Below are positions 37,149 through 47,119 of a DNA stretch of 51,325 bases, one piece after another. The DNA lies in the NCBI GenBank assembly GCA_018714565.1, contig DVNH01000025.1:1-51325 (forward strand), written 5' to 3'. The notes beneath the pieces were generated by a model that saw nothing but the letters and a program-made list of their open reading frames with translations, searched no databases and had not been told where the DNA came from. Positions within the stretch are counted from its first letter, which is position 1, and each line of letters opens with the position of its first letter. Source of the stretch: Candidatus Merdicola faecigallinarum. Lineage in GTDB: Bacteria > Bacillota > Clostridia > TANB77 > CAG-508. The translations under genes and the position numbers were made by a program.

Positions 37149-39755
37149 TTATTTTATTTCACTTCCATAATAACTATCTATTAAAATTTGTTTTAATTCT
37201 ATAACTAATGGTAATCTTGGATTTGCAGTTGTACATTGATCTTCAAAAGCTCTATCTGCAAGTTCATCTACTTTTGCCATAAATTCATCTTCTGCAATTC
37301 CTGCTTCTTTAAATGAACTTGGAATATTTAAGTCCGCATTTAATTTTTGAATTTCTTTGATTAAAGATTCTACTCCTTCTTCTGTCGAATTTGCAGCAAA
37401 TCCCATTTTCTTTGCCATATTTGCATATTTCTCATTTGCAATAAAATATTCATATTTTGGGAAAGATACAAATTTTGTTGGTCTCTTACTATTATACGCT
37501 ACTACATATGGTAATAAAATAGCATTTAATCTTCCATGTGGTAAATGGAATTCTGCACCTAGTTTATGAGCAAGTGAATGGCAAATTCCTAAAAATGCAT
37601 TTGTAAATGCCATACCAGCAATTGTACTTGCATTATGCATTTTCTCTCTTGCAGTTTTATTATCTCCATGATTATATGCTTCTCTTAAGTTATGGAATAC
37701 TAATTCCACAGCCTTTTCTGCTAATCCATCTGTATAATCAGAAGCCATATTAGAAACATAAGCTTCTAATGCATGTGTTAATACATCCATACCGGTATCT
37801 GCTGTAATTGATTTTGGAAGTGTCATAACTAAATCTGGATCTACAATTGCTACATCTGGTGTTAATTCATAATCTGCTAATGGATATTTTCTTCCTTTCT
37901 CTTTGTCTGAAATAACTGCAAAAGAAGTTACTTCTGATCCTGTTCCTGATGTTGTTGGAATTGCTACCATTTTTGCTTTTTCCCCTAATCTTGGGAATTT
38001 ATATGTTCTTTTACGAATATCCATAAATTTAAGTTTTAATCCTTCTACATCTGCATCTGGATGTTCATAAAATAACCACATTCCTTTTGCAGCATCAATC
38101 GCTGATCCTCCACCTAATGCAATAATAACATCTGGTTTAAATGTATTCATCGCTGTAACACCTCTTTTTATCGTTGCGAAAGATGGATCTGGCTCTACAT
38201 CAGAAAAGATTTCAGAATGTACATATTGTATTCTTTTTCTTAAATGATATAAAATTTTATCAACATATCCAAGTTTTACCATAGATTCATCTGTTACAAT
38301 AAATGCTCTTGAAATATCTGGCATTTTCTCTAAATAACTAATAGAACCTGCTTCAAAATAAATTTTATCTGGAACTTTAAACCATTGCATATTAACCCTC
38401 CTCTTTGCCATTCTTTTTACATTAATTAAATTAACAGATGATACATTTGAAGTTGTTGAGTTTCCTCCAAAAGTACCACAACCTAATGTAAGTGATGGTA
38501 AATTTGTATTATAGATATCTCCAATTCCACCATGAGAAGATGGAGAGTTTACGATGATTCTTCCTGCTTTCATTCTTTTTGAGAATTCCATAATTGTATC
38601 ATCGTTTTCAGAGTGAATAACTGCTGAATGGCCAAGTCCACCATATTCTAATAAACGTTCTGCTTTATCGATTCCGTCTTTACTATCTTGTACAATATAA
38701 TATGTTAAAACTGGACTTAATTTTTCTTTTGAGAAAGGATAGCCTTCTCCTATATTTTCTTCATAAACAACTAATACTTTTGTATCTTCTGGAACTTCAA
38801 ATCCTGCTGATTTTGCAATTTGATATGGACTTTGTCCTGGAATATGAGATCTTAGCTTGTCTCCTGCTTCTTTATCAAACATGGTATCTTGTAGCTTTTT
38901 CTTTTCTTCCTCAGATACAAAATAGCAACCAGCTTCTTTCATTAGTTTTTCAAATTCTTCATGAATTTCTTTATCTACTAATACAGACTGTTCAGAAGCA
39001 CAAATCATACCATTATCAAATGATTTTGACATAACTAAATCATTAACAGACGTTTTTAATTTAGCTGTTTTATCAATATAACATGGTACATTTCCTGGAC
39101 CTACTCCTAATGCTGGTTTTCCACATGAATAAGCAGCTTTTACCATACCAGTTCCACCAGTTGCTAGAATTAAATTAACATCTGGATGATGCATTAATAA
39201 ATTAGTTGCTAAAACAGAAGGTTCTTCAATCCATAAAATACAATCTTTTGGAGCTCCTGCTTTTATTGCTGCATCTCTTACAATTTCTGCTGCTTTTGTA
39301 CTACATTTTTGAGCGGATGGATGAAATCCAAAAATAATAACATTTCTTGTTTTTGCAGATATCATTGATTTAAACATAACAGTTGATGTTGGATTCGTGA
39401 CAGGTGTAACTCCTGCAATAATTCCAATTGGTTCTGCAATTTGAACATAGTCTTCTTCATCATTTTCATCAATAACCCCAACTGTCTTATCATATTTAAT
39501 GCTATGATAAATATATTCTGTCGCAAACATATTCTTTGTAATTTTGTCTTCGTAAATTCCTCTTTTGGTTTCCTCTACTGCCATTTTTGCAAGTTCCATA
39601 TGATGTTCTAATCCTGCCATTGACATAGCTTTTACAATGTTATTTACTTGTTCTTGATCTAATTTCATGTATTCTTTGGAAGCAATTTTTGCTCTTTCTA
39701 CTAAATCGTCAATCATCTTTTTAATTTTTGCTTCATCAATTTCTTTCTCGCCCAT
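37149..39755 (-). CDS. adhE: Bifunctional acetaldehyde-CoA/alcohol dehydrogenase
   Basis: N-terminal ALDH domain (SFDNGMICASEQSVLV) and C-terminal Fe-ADH domain (GGGSAIDAAKGMW, THALEAYVSNMASDYTDGLAEKA). Confidence 0.97.
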   Translation of the reverse strand: MGEKEIDEAKIKKMIDDLVERAKIASKEYMKLDQEQVNNIVKAMSMAGLEHHMELAKMAVEETKRGIYEDKITKNMFATEYIYHSIKYDKTVGVIDENDEEDYVQIAEPIGIIAGVTPVTNPTSTVMFKSMISAKTRNVIIFGFHPSAQKCSTKAAEIVRDAAIKAGAPKDCILWIEEPSVLATNLLMHHPDVNLILATGGTGMVKAAYSCGKPALGVGPGNVPCYIDKTAKLKTSVNDLVMSKSFDNGMICASEQSVLVDKEIHEEFEKLMKEAGCYFVSEEEKKKLQDTMFDKEAGDKLRSHIPGQSPYQIAKSAGFEVPEDTKVLVVYEENIGEGYPFSKEKLSPVLTYYIVQDSKDGIDKAERLLEYGGLGHSAVIHSENDDTIMEFSKRMKAGRIIVNSPSSHGGIGDIYNTNLPSLTLGCGTFGGNSTTSNVSSVNLINVKRMAKRRVNMQWFKVPDKIYFEAGSISYLEKMPDISRAFIVTDESMVKLGYVDKILYHLRKRIQYVHSEIFSDVEPDPSFATIKRGVTAMNTFKPDVIIALGGGSAIDAAKGMWLFYEHPDADVEGLKLKFMDIRKRTYKFPRLGEKAKMVAIPTTSGTGSEVTSFAVISDKEKGRKYPLADYELTPDVAIVDPDLVMTLPKSITADTGMDVLTHALEAYVSNMASDYTDGLAEKAVELVFHNLREAYNHGDNKTAREKMHNASTIAGMAFTNAFLGICHSLAHKLGAEFHLPHGRLNAILLPYVVAYNSKRPTKFVSFPKYEYFIANEKYANMAKKMGFAANSTEEGVESLIKEIQKLNADLNIPSSFKEAGIAEDEFMAKVDELADRAFEDQCTTANPRLPLVIELKQILIDSYYGSEIK

Positions 39756-39837
39756 AAAATTCCTCCTTAAAGTTTATCTTATCTGTAATTATATAATACT
39801 AATGTAGTTTGTCAATAGAATTTCTTTTGTTTTATAC

Positions 39838-39870
39838 GACAAAAAATGTGGATAAAATCCACATTTTTAT
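39838..39870. terminator. Rho-independent terminator
   Basis: AAAAAATGTGGATAAAATCCACATTTTT. Confidence 0.75.
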
Positions 39871-40902
39871 TTATCTTTCTTGATTTGTTTGTTTTCTTTT
39901 ATTAACTGTTAGATTTTCCTCTTCTTTTCTCTTTTCCTCTTGTCTTTCTAATATTTCAAAAATAATCTGATCTTTATATTCTACGGATAAAGAAGAGATA
40001 ATTTTCATTTTTTCTTCTTTGCTTAAGAGTTCAACATCTTCCGGAAAAGTAATACCTTTTTTCTTAATTTCTTTTTTTACAGTTGTCCCCCTATATTTCT
40101 TTAACATATCAAAACGATCCTCTTCAAATGGAAAACCAGTTAAAATGATTGTTCCCATATTTCCTGGTCCAATTTCTCCTTTTTGAAACCATTCTTCTAC
40201 TTGCTCTTTCTTCTGTTCTTCCACGCTTTCCTGCCTTTTTTCATTTAGTTTTGTTAAAGAAAATAATCTTGCTCGTAATTCATTAATTGGAGCTCCATCA
40301 TATTTATGTTTTGTATCCACTTTTCTAATTTCTTTTACTGCTTTTTCTGCAACTTCAATAATAGAACTATCACTTTCTAAACCACGTTCAATATCCGTAT
40401 AAAGCATATTGGCTCCATTTAAATCCAAGAAAATTTGAGCAATCTTTTTACTAGAAGCTTCTATTCTCTCTTCCTCTGTTTCAAAATCTGGTAATAACTT
40501 TCCTAACTCCCTTGGTGTATATAAATCTATATTATCTACTACTGGTTTTACATCATCTGCTTGACTAATTACTTCTTTTAATAATTCTGCGCCTTTGGCC
40601 GTTTCTTTTAACGCTTGTGTTAATCCTTCATCTTCTAATATATTCGTTCCTTCTTCTGGCGGAATTGTACTTACTACTTCTGCAACGTGTTTTGGATCCA
40701 AATGCTCTTGTACTTGTGATAAGGTATCCAATTTTAATTCTGTATCTCCTACATTTTCTAATAATGTTTTCGCAGTCTCTGGGTGTTCCTCTGCCACGGT
40801 TTCTGCCCTTTTTACTAATTCCTTATCTGGTTTTTGTTTTAGCATTCTCCTTTGTTTTTCTTCTTTTCTTTTGTTTAACATTTTTTTTATTCCCATTGCC
40901 AT
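39871..40902 (-). CDS. Hypothetical helical protein with weak MgtE-N-like repeats
   Basis: LDPKHVAEVVSTIPPEEGTNILEDEGL pattern; no membrane segment seen. Confidence 0.6.
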   Translation of the reverse strand: MAMGIKKMLNKRKEEKQRRMLKQKPDKELVKRAETVAEEHPETAKTLLENVGDTELKLDTLSQVQEHLDPKHVAEVVSTIPPEEGTNILEDEGLTQALKETAKGAELLKEVISQADDVKPVVDNIDLYTPRELGKLLPDFETEEERIEASSKKIAQIFLDLNGANMLYTDIERGLESDSSIIEVAEKAVKEIRKVDTKHKYDGAPINELRARLFSLTKLNEKRQESVEEQKKEQVEEWFQKGEIGPGNMGTIILTGFPFEEDRFDMLKKYRGTTVKKEIKKKGITFPEDVELLSKEEKMKIISSLSVEYKDQIIFEILERQEEKRKEEENLTVNKRKQTNQER

Positions 40903-41073
40903 CTCTCCTTACTGTATTTTATTTTTACTTTTTAGTATAACATTTTTTTTATTCTTTGTAAAACACTTCTTTTCGTCAATAATTAAACTTTCTCTTTTTC
41001 ATCATCTTTCTTGCTTATTTTCCCATAGCAAAAAAGGAATTAAAATAAATTTTATTTTAATTCCTTTTCTCCT

Positions 41074-42069
41074 TTAATAAATATATTTTTGGGGATTTAA
41101 TGTTTTACCATCTACTCTTATCTCAAAATGCAAATGTGGTCCTGTAGAATTTCCTGTTGATCCAACTGCTGCTATTGTATCTCCTGCAGATACTGCCTGA
41201 CCTTTTGAAACATATAATTTGCTACAATGCGCATACCATGTTTCTACTCCATTTCCATGAGATACTTTTACCAAATACCCATAGGATCCGCTTCTTCCTG
41301 CAAATGTAACACTTCCGTCTGTAGTTACTTTAATTGGTGTTCCTGTTTTTGCTGCAATATCTAGTCCTGTGTGTGCTCCTGACCTTCTAGAACTTCTTGC
41401 ACCATATCTAGATGTAATCGTTCCTGAAATCGGCCTTACTGCTAATTGAATTCCATTTACTGTACTAATTGCTTTCTGTTCTTCTTGCTTTTCTTGTTTT
41501 TTTGTAATATCTGCAAGCGGCGCAATTGTTTCATCTTCTATTTTTGCAACTATTACAGAACCTTCCTCTGTATCTTGTTTTGTGTCTGTATAAATTTGTC
41601 TCATTCCTATTTCTATTTCTATATTTTTTTCTTTACATTTTTGATTCAATTCCTCTATTACATTTTGTGCTTCCTCTTCGGTTTTTACATATGTTTTTAT
41701 TTCATCATTTACTACTATTCCGAACATCGTATAAATTGTAGTTGTATTTTCTTGTATTTTCGCTAACACTTCTTGTTCGTTTACTTGTTTTGTTTTTTCT
41801 ACAAATTGTAATTCATAGTTTTGCTCTGCTTCTATCGTTCGAAACGCTACACATTCCTCTTCTACTGTTACCATTTTGTTAATGGCATTTTCAAATTCAT
41901 TTTTATTTTCTACATATCCTATTGTTTCTCCATTTAATGTCACTTTATATAACGGTTTATATTTAATTGCTATAATAACAAGAATAATAATACTTGCTAT
42001 AATTATTATATTTGTAACTTTTAAAATTTCTTTTGTGCAGTATTTTAATTTCCTGCTTAAAATAAAAAT
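41074..42069 (-). CDS. M23/LytM peptidase with N-terminal TM; likely non-canonical ATT start
   Basis: LytM domain (TSRYGARSSRRSGAHTGLDIAAKTG...TGPHLHFEIRVDGKTLNPQKYIY); reading frame continues upstream of the GTG at 41943 as IFILSRKLKYCTKEILKVTNIIIIASIIILVIIAIKYKPLYKVTLNGE. Confidence 0.75.
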   Translation of the reverse strand: MFILSRKLKYCTKEILKVTNIIIIASIIILVIIAIKYKPLYKVTLNGETIGYVENKNEFENAINKMVTVEEECVAFRTIEAEQNYELQFVEKTKQVNEQEVLAKIQENTTTIYTMFGIVVNDEIKTYVKTEEEAQNVIEELNQKCKEKNIEIEIGMRQIYTDTKQDTEEGSVIVAKIEDETIAPLADITKKQEKQEEQKAISTVNGIQLAVRPISGTITSRYGARSSRRSGAHTGLDIAAKTGTPIKVTTDGSVTFAGRSGSYGYLVKVSHGNGVETWYAHCSKLYVSKGQAVSAGDTIAAVGSTGNSTGPHLHFEIRVDGKTLNPQKYIY

Positions 42070-42149
42070 TCACTCTCCTTATCGTCTATTTTTATGCAAA
42101 ACTAGCTTTTATTATACTATATATTGTAAACATTTTCAAATTATGTATA

Positions 42150-42190
42150 CTAAAAAAAGATACAAAATTTAAACATTTGTATCTTTTTTC
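42150..42190. terminator. Hairpin terminator
   Basis: AAAAAAAGATACAAAATTTAAACATTTGTATCTTTTTTC. Confidence 0.7.
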
Positions 42191-42279
42191 TATATTTTCT
42201 CATTTTTTCATATATTTTCCTTGCATTTTGTCTGTTTTTCTTTATTTTTCTTTTATTTTTGTTGTTCGAATCGTTCATT

Positions 42280-44739
42280 TCACTTACATTTCTCTTCAAA
42301 GTCTTTATTTTTCCCATTTTTCGTCTTTCTACTATATTTCTTTCTTCCTTCGTAAATTTGTTTTACACCTTTTATCCAATGACCATTTAATACCTTTATA
42401 AATCCAGCTACCGTCTCTTGGTTATAAATTTCATTTTGCTTTCTTGCAAAAACTCTTAATGGTTTTTGTAAGTCCATCATTACTTTACTCGCTTTAATAA
42501 TATTTTGCTTCTTTAATAAACTCTTTAATTTTATTTTAGATTGATAATAATAAATTGCTCCGCCAATTAAAGTATGTTTCGCATCTTCCATTGTATGTGC
42601 TTCTGTTATCTTTTTTATTTTTGGTCTTTTTATCAAATGTTTTCTTCCTAATACCATTGCAAAATCCTGGTCAGAAATTGCTGGCAAATTTGCTGTTTGA
42701 TAGGACACAGGATACTCTTTGTTAGAGATTACATCAGAAGAAATGATTTCTATTTCTTGTTTTAATATAATCTCTTCACTTGACTTTCCAATTAAAATAT
42801 CATAAATTCCAGATTCCACTTTCCATAATCCATATTCTACATCATAATAAGAAAAAGCTCTTCTATCTAATTCTATTATAATCTCTTTTTCTTCCTCTGG
42901 AGCTAAAAACACTTTTTCAAAACCTTTTAATTCTTTTTTTGGTTTAAATATAACTGGATCTTTTTGTGAAACATAAAGTTCTACAATTTCACTTCCACTC
43001 ATTTTTCCAATATTTTTAATCGTAAGCTTTACCTTTATTTTTTCTTCTTTTTCTATTTCAAATTTTGTTTTTTCCATTTCTAAATTGGAATATTCAAACT
43101 CTGTATAACTTAATCCATAACCAAAAGGAAACAATACTCTTTTTCCTACTTTATCATAATAACGATATCCTACATAAATACCTTCTTTATATTCTACACA
43201 AGTTTGAGAACCAGGAAAATTTTCAAAACAGGGAGTATCTTCTAATTGCATTGGATATGTTTCTGCAAGTTTTCCGCTCGGATTAACTTCTCCTAAAAGT
43301 ACATTTACCATTGCTCTTGCTCCAGCTTGACCGCCTAGATATCCATGTACAATTCCCTTTATTCCTTGAATCCAAGGCATTTCAATTGGAGCTCCACCAC
43401 ATAAAATAACCACAATATTCGAGTTTACTTTTTTTAATTCTTCTATTAATTGTACTTGATTTTCTGATAATTTTAATGTTCTTCTATCCATTCCTTCGGT
43501 TTCTTCATTTTCTGTTAAACCAATGCATAACAAAACAACATCTTTCTCTTTTGCTATTTCACATGCTTTTTTTCTATATTGTTTATCTTTTTTGCTTGTT
43601 TTCCTATCATATCCTTTTTCATATTCAAAGTTAATTTCTTTTTCTTTCAAGCATTCATAAATCGAATCCACTTTTTCCGGATTGGTGATAGAACTTCCTG
43701 CTCCTTGATATCTAGGATATTTTGCCATATCCCCAATTAATGCAATTTTGTATCCCTTTTTTATTGGTAAAATAGAACTTTCATTTTTTAAAAGTACAAT
43801 TGATTCTTCTGCTAATTTTTGTGCGAGTTCTTTGTGTTTTTTTCTATTATACTTCTCCTTTTCTCTTAAATTTTCATTTGATTTCATAATGAACTCTAGC
43901 ATACGATCTACTGTTTCATTTAATATTTCTTCTGAAATTTTTCCTTGTTTTACTGCTTCTACAATTTCCTTATCTGTTCTTCCATCTGTTGCAGGCATCT
44001 CTAAATCATTTCCTGCCATTAATCCTTTTACACGATCATTTTCTGCTCCCCAATCTGTTACAACAATTCCTTGATGTCCCCATTCTTCTCTTAATATGCC
44101 TAGCAATTTTTTATTTTCTGTGCAGTATTCTCCATTAATTCTGTTATAGGCACTCATAACAGCCCACGGTCTGGCCTCTTTTACAATCATTTCAAAAGCT
44201 GTTAAATAAATTTCACGAAGAGTACGTTCATCTACAATCACATCAATTGTCATTCTTCTTTCTTCCTGATTATTAGCCGCAAAATGTTTTACACAAGCAC
44301 CAATCCCTTGATCCTGCATTCCTTTTACATATGCAATTCCTAATTTTCCTGCTAAAAATGGATCTTCCGAAAAATATTCAAAATTTCTTCCACATAAAGG
44401 ACTTCTTTTTATATTAACACCTGGTGCTAACACCATGCTTACTCTTTCTTCTTTGGCTTCTTCTGCAATGGCTTTTCCTTCTTCATAAATTAGATTAATA
44501 TTCCAACTATTACTAATCGTAGATTCTGTTGGAAAACAAGTTGCTTTATTTCCAAGTTTAATTCCAAATTCATCTGTCTTTCCTCTTTGAACTCGAAGCC
44601 CATTTGGTCCGTCTGTCATCATAATGCTTGGTATATTTAATCTTTTAATTTCCTTTGTACACCAATAATTTTGTCCGGAACATAATCCCGCTTTTTCTTC
44701 TAGTGTCATTTTATCAATTAATTTTTTATATTTTAACAT
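42280..44739 (-). CDS. Glycoside hydrolase family 3 beta-glucosidase-like
   Basis: SIMMTDGPNGLRVQ, GACVKHFAANNQEERRM, VVTDWGAENDRVKGLMAGNDLEMP, fibronectin III-like C-terminus. Confidence 0.95.
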   Translation of the reverse strand: MLKYKKLIDKMTLEEKAGLCSGQNYWCTKEIKRLNIPSIMMTDGPNGLRVQRGKTDEFGIKLGNKATCFPTESTISNSWNINLIYEEGKAIAEEAKEERVSMVLAPGVNIKRSPLCGRNFEYFSEDPFLAGKLGIAYVKGMQDQGIGACVKHFAANNQEERRMTIDVIVDERTLREIYLTAFEMIVKEARPWAVMSAYNRINGEYCTENKKLLGILREEWGHQGIVVTDWGAENDRVKGLMAGNDLEMPATDGRTDKEIVEAVKQGKISEEILNETVDRMLEFIMKSNENLREKEKYNRKKHKELAQKLAEESIVLLKNESSILPIKKGYKIALIGDMAKYPRYQGAGSSITNPEKVDSIYECLKEKEINFEYEKGYDRKTSKKDKQYRKKACEIAKEKDVVLLCIGLTENEETEGMDRRTLKLSENQVQLIEELKKVNSNIVVILCGGAPIEMPWIQGIKGIVHGYLGGQAGARAMVNVLLGEVNPSGKLAETYPMQLEDTPCFENFPGSQTCVEYKEGIYVGYRYYDKVGKRVLFPFGYGLSYTEFEYSNLEMEKTKFEIEKEEKIKVKLTIKNIGKMSGSEIVELYVSQKDPVIFKPKKELKGFEKVFLAPEEEKEIIIELDRRAFSYYDVEYGLWKVESGIYDILIGKSSEEIILKQEIEIISSDVISNKEYPVSYQTANLPAISDQDFAMVLGRKHLIKRPKIKKITEAHTMEDAKHTLIGGAIYYYQSKIKLKSLLKKQNIIKASKVMMDLQKPLRVFARKQNEIYNQETVAGFIKVLNGHWIKGVKQIYEGRKKYSRKTKNGKNKDFEEKCK

Positions 44740-44776
44740 ATAGACACTCTCTCCTTTTCTTTGGTACTATATTTAT

Positions 44777-44917
44777 TTATATTAAGCCTAAATATTTCAA
44801 ATATATTTGTGCACAACATTGGCAATCAAACTCAGCTCTATGATACCCTTCTTCTTCAATTCCGATAAATTTTGCTACTGTACTTAATTTATGATTTGGC
44901 AAATGTGGAGCTATTTT
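44777..44917 (-). pseudogene. C-terminal remnant of a DnaQ/PolC-type 3'-5' exonuclease
   Basis: Own translation: KIAPHLPNHKLSTVAKFIGIEEEGYHRAEFDCQCCAQIYLKYLGLI*; HRAxxD resembles ExoIII motif; preceded by an in-frame TGA and AT-rich sequence. Confidence 0.6.
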
Positions 44918-44989
44918 TCAAAAATTATATATACAACAAAACGATAAGTCAATATGGGAAAAAAGAAAATTCTTTCACTTTTTTAATAC

Positions 44990-45020
44990 AAAAAAAATGA
45001 CCTTCTAAAAGGTCATTTAT
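44990..45020. terminator. Terminator of spoVG
   Basis: AAAAAAATGACCTTCTAAAAGGTCATTTATTT. Confidence 0.75.
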
Positions 45021-45032
45021 TTATATTCATCA

Positions 45033-45305
45033 TTATTCAGCTGAAGTTTCTTCAGTTTCTGGAGCATTGTAAGCATCAATAATTGCTTTTTGAATTTTCT
45101 CCCTTGTTTCAGCATTGATTGGATGAGCTATATCTTTGAATTCTCCGTTAGGAGTTTTCTTACTTGGCATAGCTATGAATAATCCATCTTTCTCGATAAC
45201 TTTGATATCGTGTACTACGAATTCATTATCGAATGTTACAGAAGCAACAGCTTTCATTCTGTTTTCTGAATTTACTTTTCTTAAACGTACATCTGTTATT
45301 TGCAT
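45033..45305 (-). CDS. spoVG: Septation/sporulation regulator SpoVG
   Basis: [76 protein letters not shown]. Confidence 0.97.
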   Translation of the reverse strand: MQITDVRLRKVNSENRMKAVASVTFDNEFVVHDIKVIEKDGLFIAMPSKKTPNGEFKDIAHPINAETREKIQKAIIDAYNAPETEETSAE

Positions 45306-45649
45306 TTGAGCACCTCTTTCCAATGTTTTATAAATTTTGTACATTTTAGTATGTACAATTATATTATTCGTCAAAAAATCTTTTTTTCCTTCTTATTTTT
45401 TATAATTTTTATAGATTCTTTATTTTCACAATATTTTTGCTTCTTTCATATATTATAGCAGTATTTTCCTTTTTCTCCTTTTCGTTCTCAAAATACAAAG
45501 TATGGGAAAATAATCTATATAATATATATTTACCTATGATGAATGCTTCACGAAATAAAAGTATATTCTCTATTTATTTTCTCCAAAAAGTTGAAAAAAA
45601 TACTAGAAACGTGTATAATTGATTCGTTAATATATTTAGGGGGTTTACT

Positions 45650-47035
45650 ATGCCAAATTTAGATTTAATCAAACAATATAAAAGAGTACATATGATCGGA
45701 ATTGGTGGTATCAGCATGAGCGGTATTGCTGAAATTTTACATCATTTAGGAATTGTTGTTACAGGTTCTGATATTTCTGAATCAGAAGTAACCGATAAAT
45801 TAATAAAAAATAATATAAAAGTAACAATTGGACACAATCTTTCAGATGTTGCAGCATCTGATGTAGTTATTTTCTCTGCCGCAATTCATGAAGAAGACCC
45901 AGAATTACAAGAAGCTCATAAACTTCATATTCCAACAATTGAAAGATGCGATTTTTTAGGTTTACTTACAAAGGCCTTTGCAGAAACAATTGGTATCTCT
46001 GGAACCCATGGTAAAACAACAACCACTTCACTTGTATCTCTATGCTTTATAGAAGCAGGCTTAGACCCTAATATTCAAGTAGGTGCTTTATTAAAAGAAA
46101 TTGATGGAAATTACCGAATTGGAGACAGTGAATACTTCATTATCGAAGCTTGTGAATATGTAGAAAGCTTTTTAAAATTCTTTCCTAAAACAGAAATTAT
46201 CTTAAATATTGATAATGATCACTTAGATTATTTTAAAACATTTGATCATATTAAAGAAGCTTTTATTAAATATGTAAAATTATTACCAGAAAATGGATTA
46301 CTAGTTGTTAATGGTGACGATACGAATTGTCTTGATTTACCAAAGTATACAAAAGCAAAATCTTTAACTTATGGAATCACTAATAAACATACTGATTTTT
46401 TTGCTGTTAATATTGTTTTTGATAAAAATGGATTTCCTGAATTCGATGTATATTCGAAAGACTCTTTCTATGAAAGAATAAAGCTTTCTGTTCCTGGTAT
46501 GCACAATGTATTAAATAGTTTAGCATGCATTGCTTTATGCAACGAATATGGAATTGATAAAAAATATATAAAATCCGCTCTTCAAAAATTTACTGGAGCG
46601 CATAGAAGATTTGAATATGTAGGAAAAGTAAATCAAGCTAGTATTTTTGATGATTATGGACATCATCCAACCGAAATTGTTGCAACTGCCAAAGCTTTAA
46701 TGAATAAAACTTATCATCATTCTTGGGTTATTTTTCAACCACATACCTATAGTAGAACAAAAGAATTATTAGATGACTTTGCCAAAGCATTATTAAATTT
46801 TGATCATATCATTATTACAGATATTTATGCAGCAAGAGAAACGAATCATTATAATATTTCTTCATTAGACTTAGTAAAACGTATTCAATCTTTAGGAAAA
46901 GAAGCAATTTATCTTCCTGATTTTGAAGATATTGTTCGTTTCGTAACAAAAGAAGTCAAAGAAGATGATATTATTTTAACTTTAGGAGCTGGAACAGTTA
47001 CTAAAATCGGACCAATGATGGCAAATTCAAAATAA
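45650..47035 (+). CDS. murC: UDP-N-acetylmuramate-L-alanine ligase
   Basis: VHMIGIGGISMSGIAEILHHLG, GISGTHGKTTTTSL, DDYGHHPTEI. Confidence 0.97.
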   Translation: MPNLDLIKQYKRVHMIGIGGISMSGIAEILHHLGIVVTGSDISESEVTDKLIKNNIKVTIGHNLSDVAASDVVIFSAAIHEEDPELQEAHKLHIPTIERCDFLGLLTKAFAETIGISGTHGKTTTTSLVSLCFIEAGLDPNIQVGALLKEIDGNYRIGDSEYFIIEACEYVESFLKFFPKTEIILNIDNDHLDYFKTFDHIKEAFIKYVKLLPENGLLVVNGDDTNCLDLPKYTKAKSLTYGITNKHTDFFAVNIVFDKNGFPEFDVYSKDSFYERIKLSVPGMHNVLNSLACIALCNEYGIDKKYIKSALQKFTGAHRRFEYVGKVNQASIFDDYGHHPTEIVATAKALMNKTYHHSWVIFQPHTYSRTKELLDDFAKALLNFDHIIITDIYAARETNHYNISSLDLVKRIQSLGKEAIYLPDFEDIVRFVTKEVKEDDIILTLGAGTVTKIGPMMANSK

Positions 47036-47119
47036 ATAAGATATTTATTTTATCAAAGACGGCAGATGGATAAAAAAAAGAAAGTGAATTTTTTATTCAT
47101 CTTCTTTTTTTTATTTCAT

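Noticed and set aside
40595-41077. 160-aa plus-strand ORF
   Set aside because: Antisense to the 343-aa gene and its leader; low-complexity hydrophobic translation.
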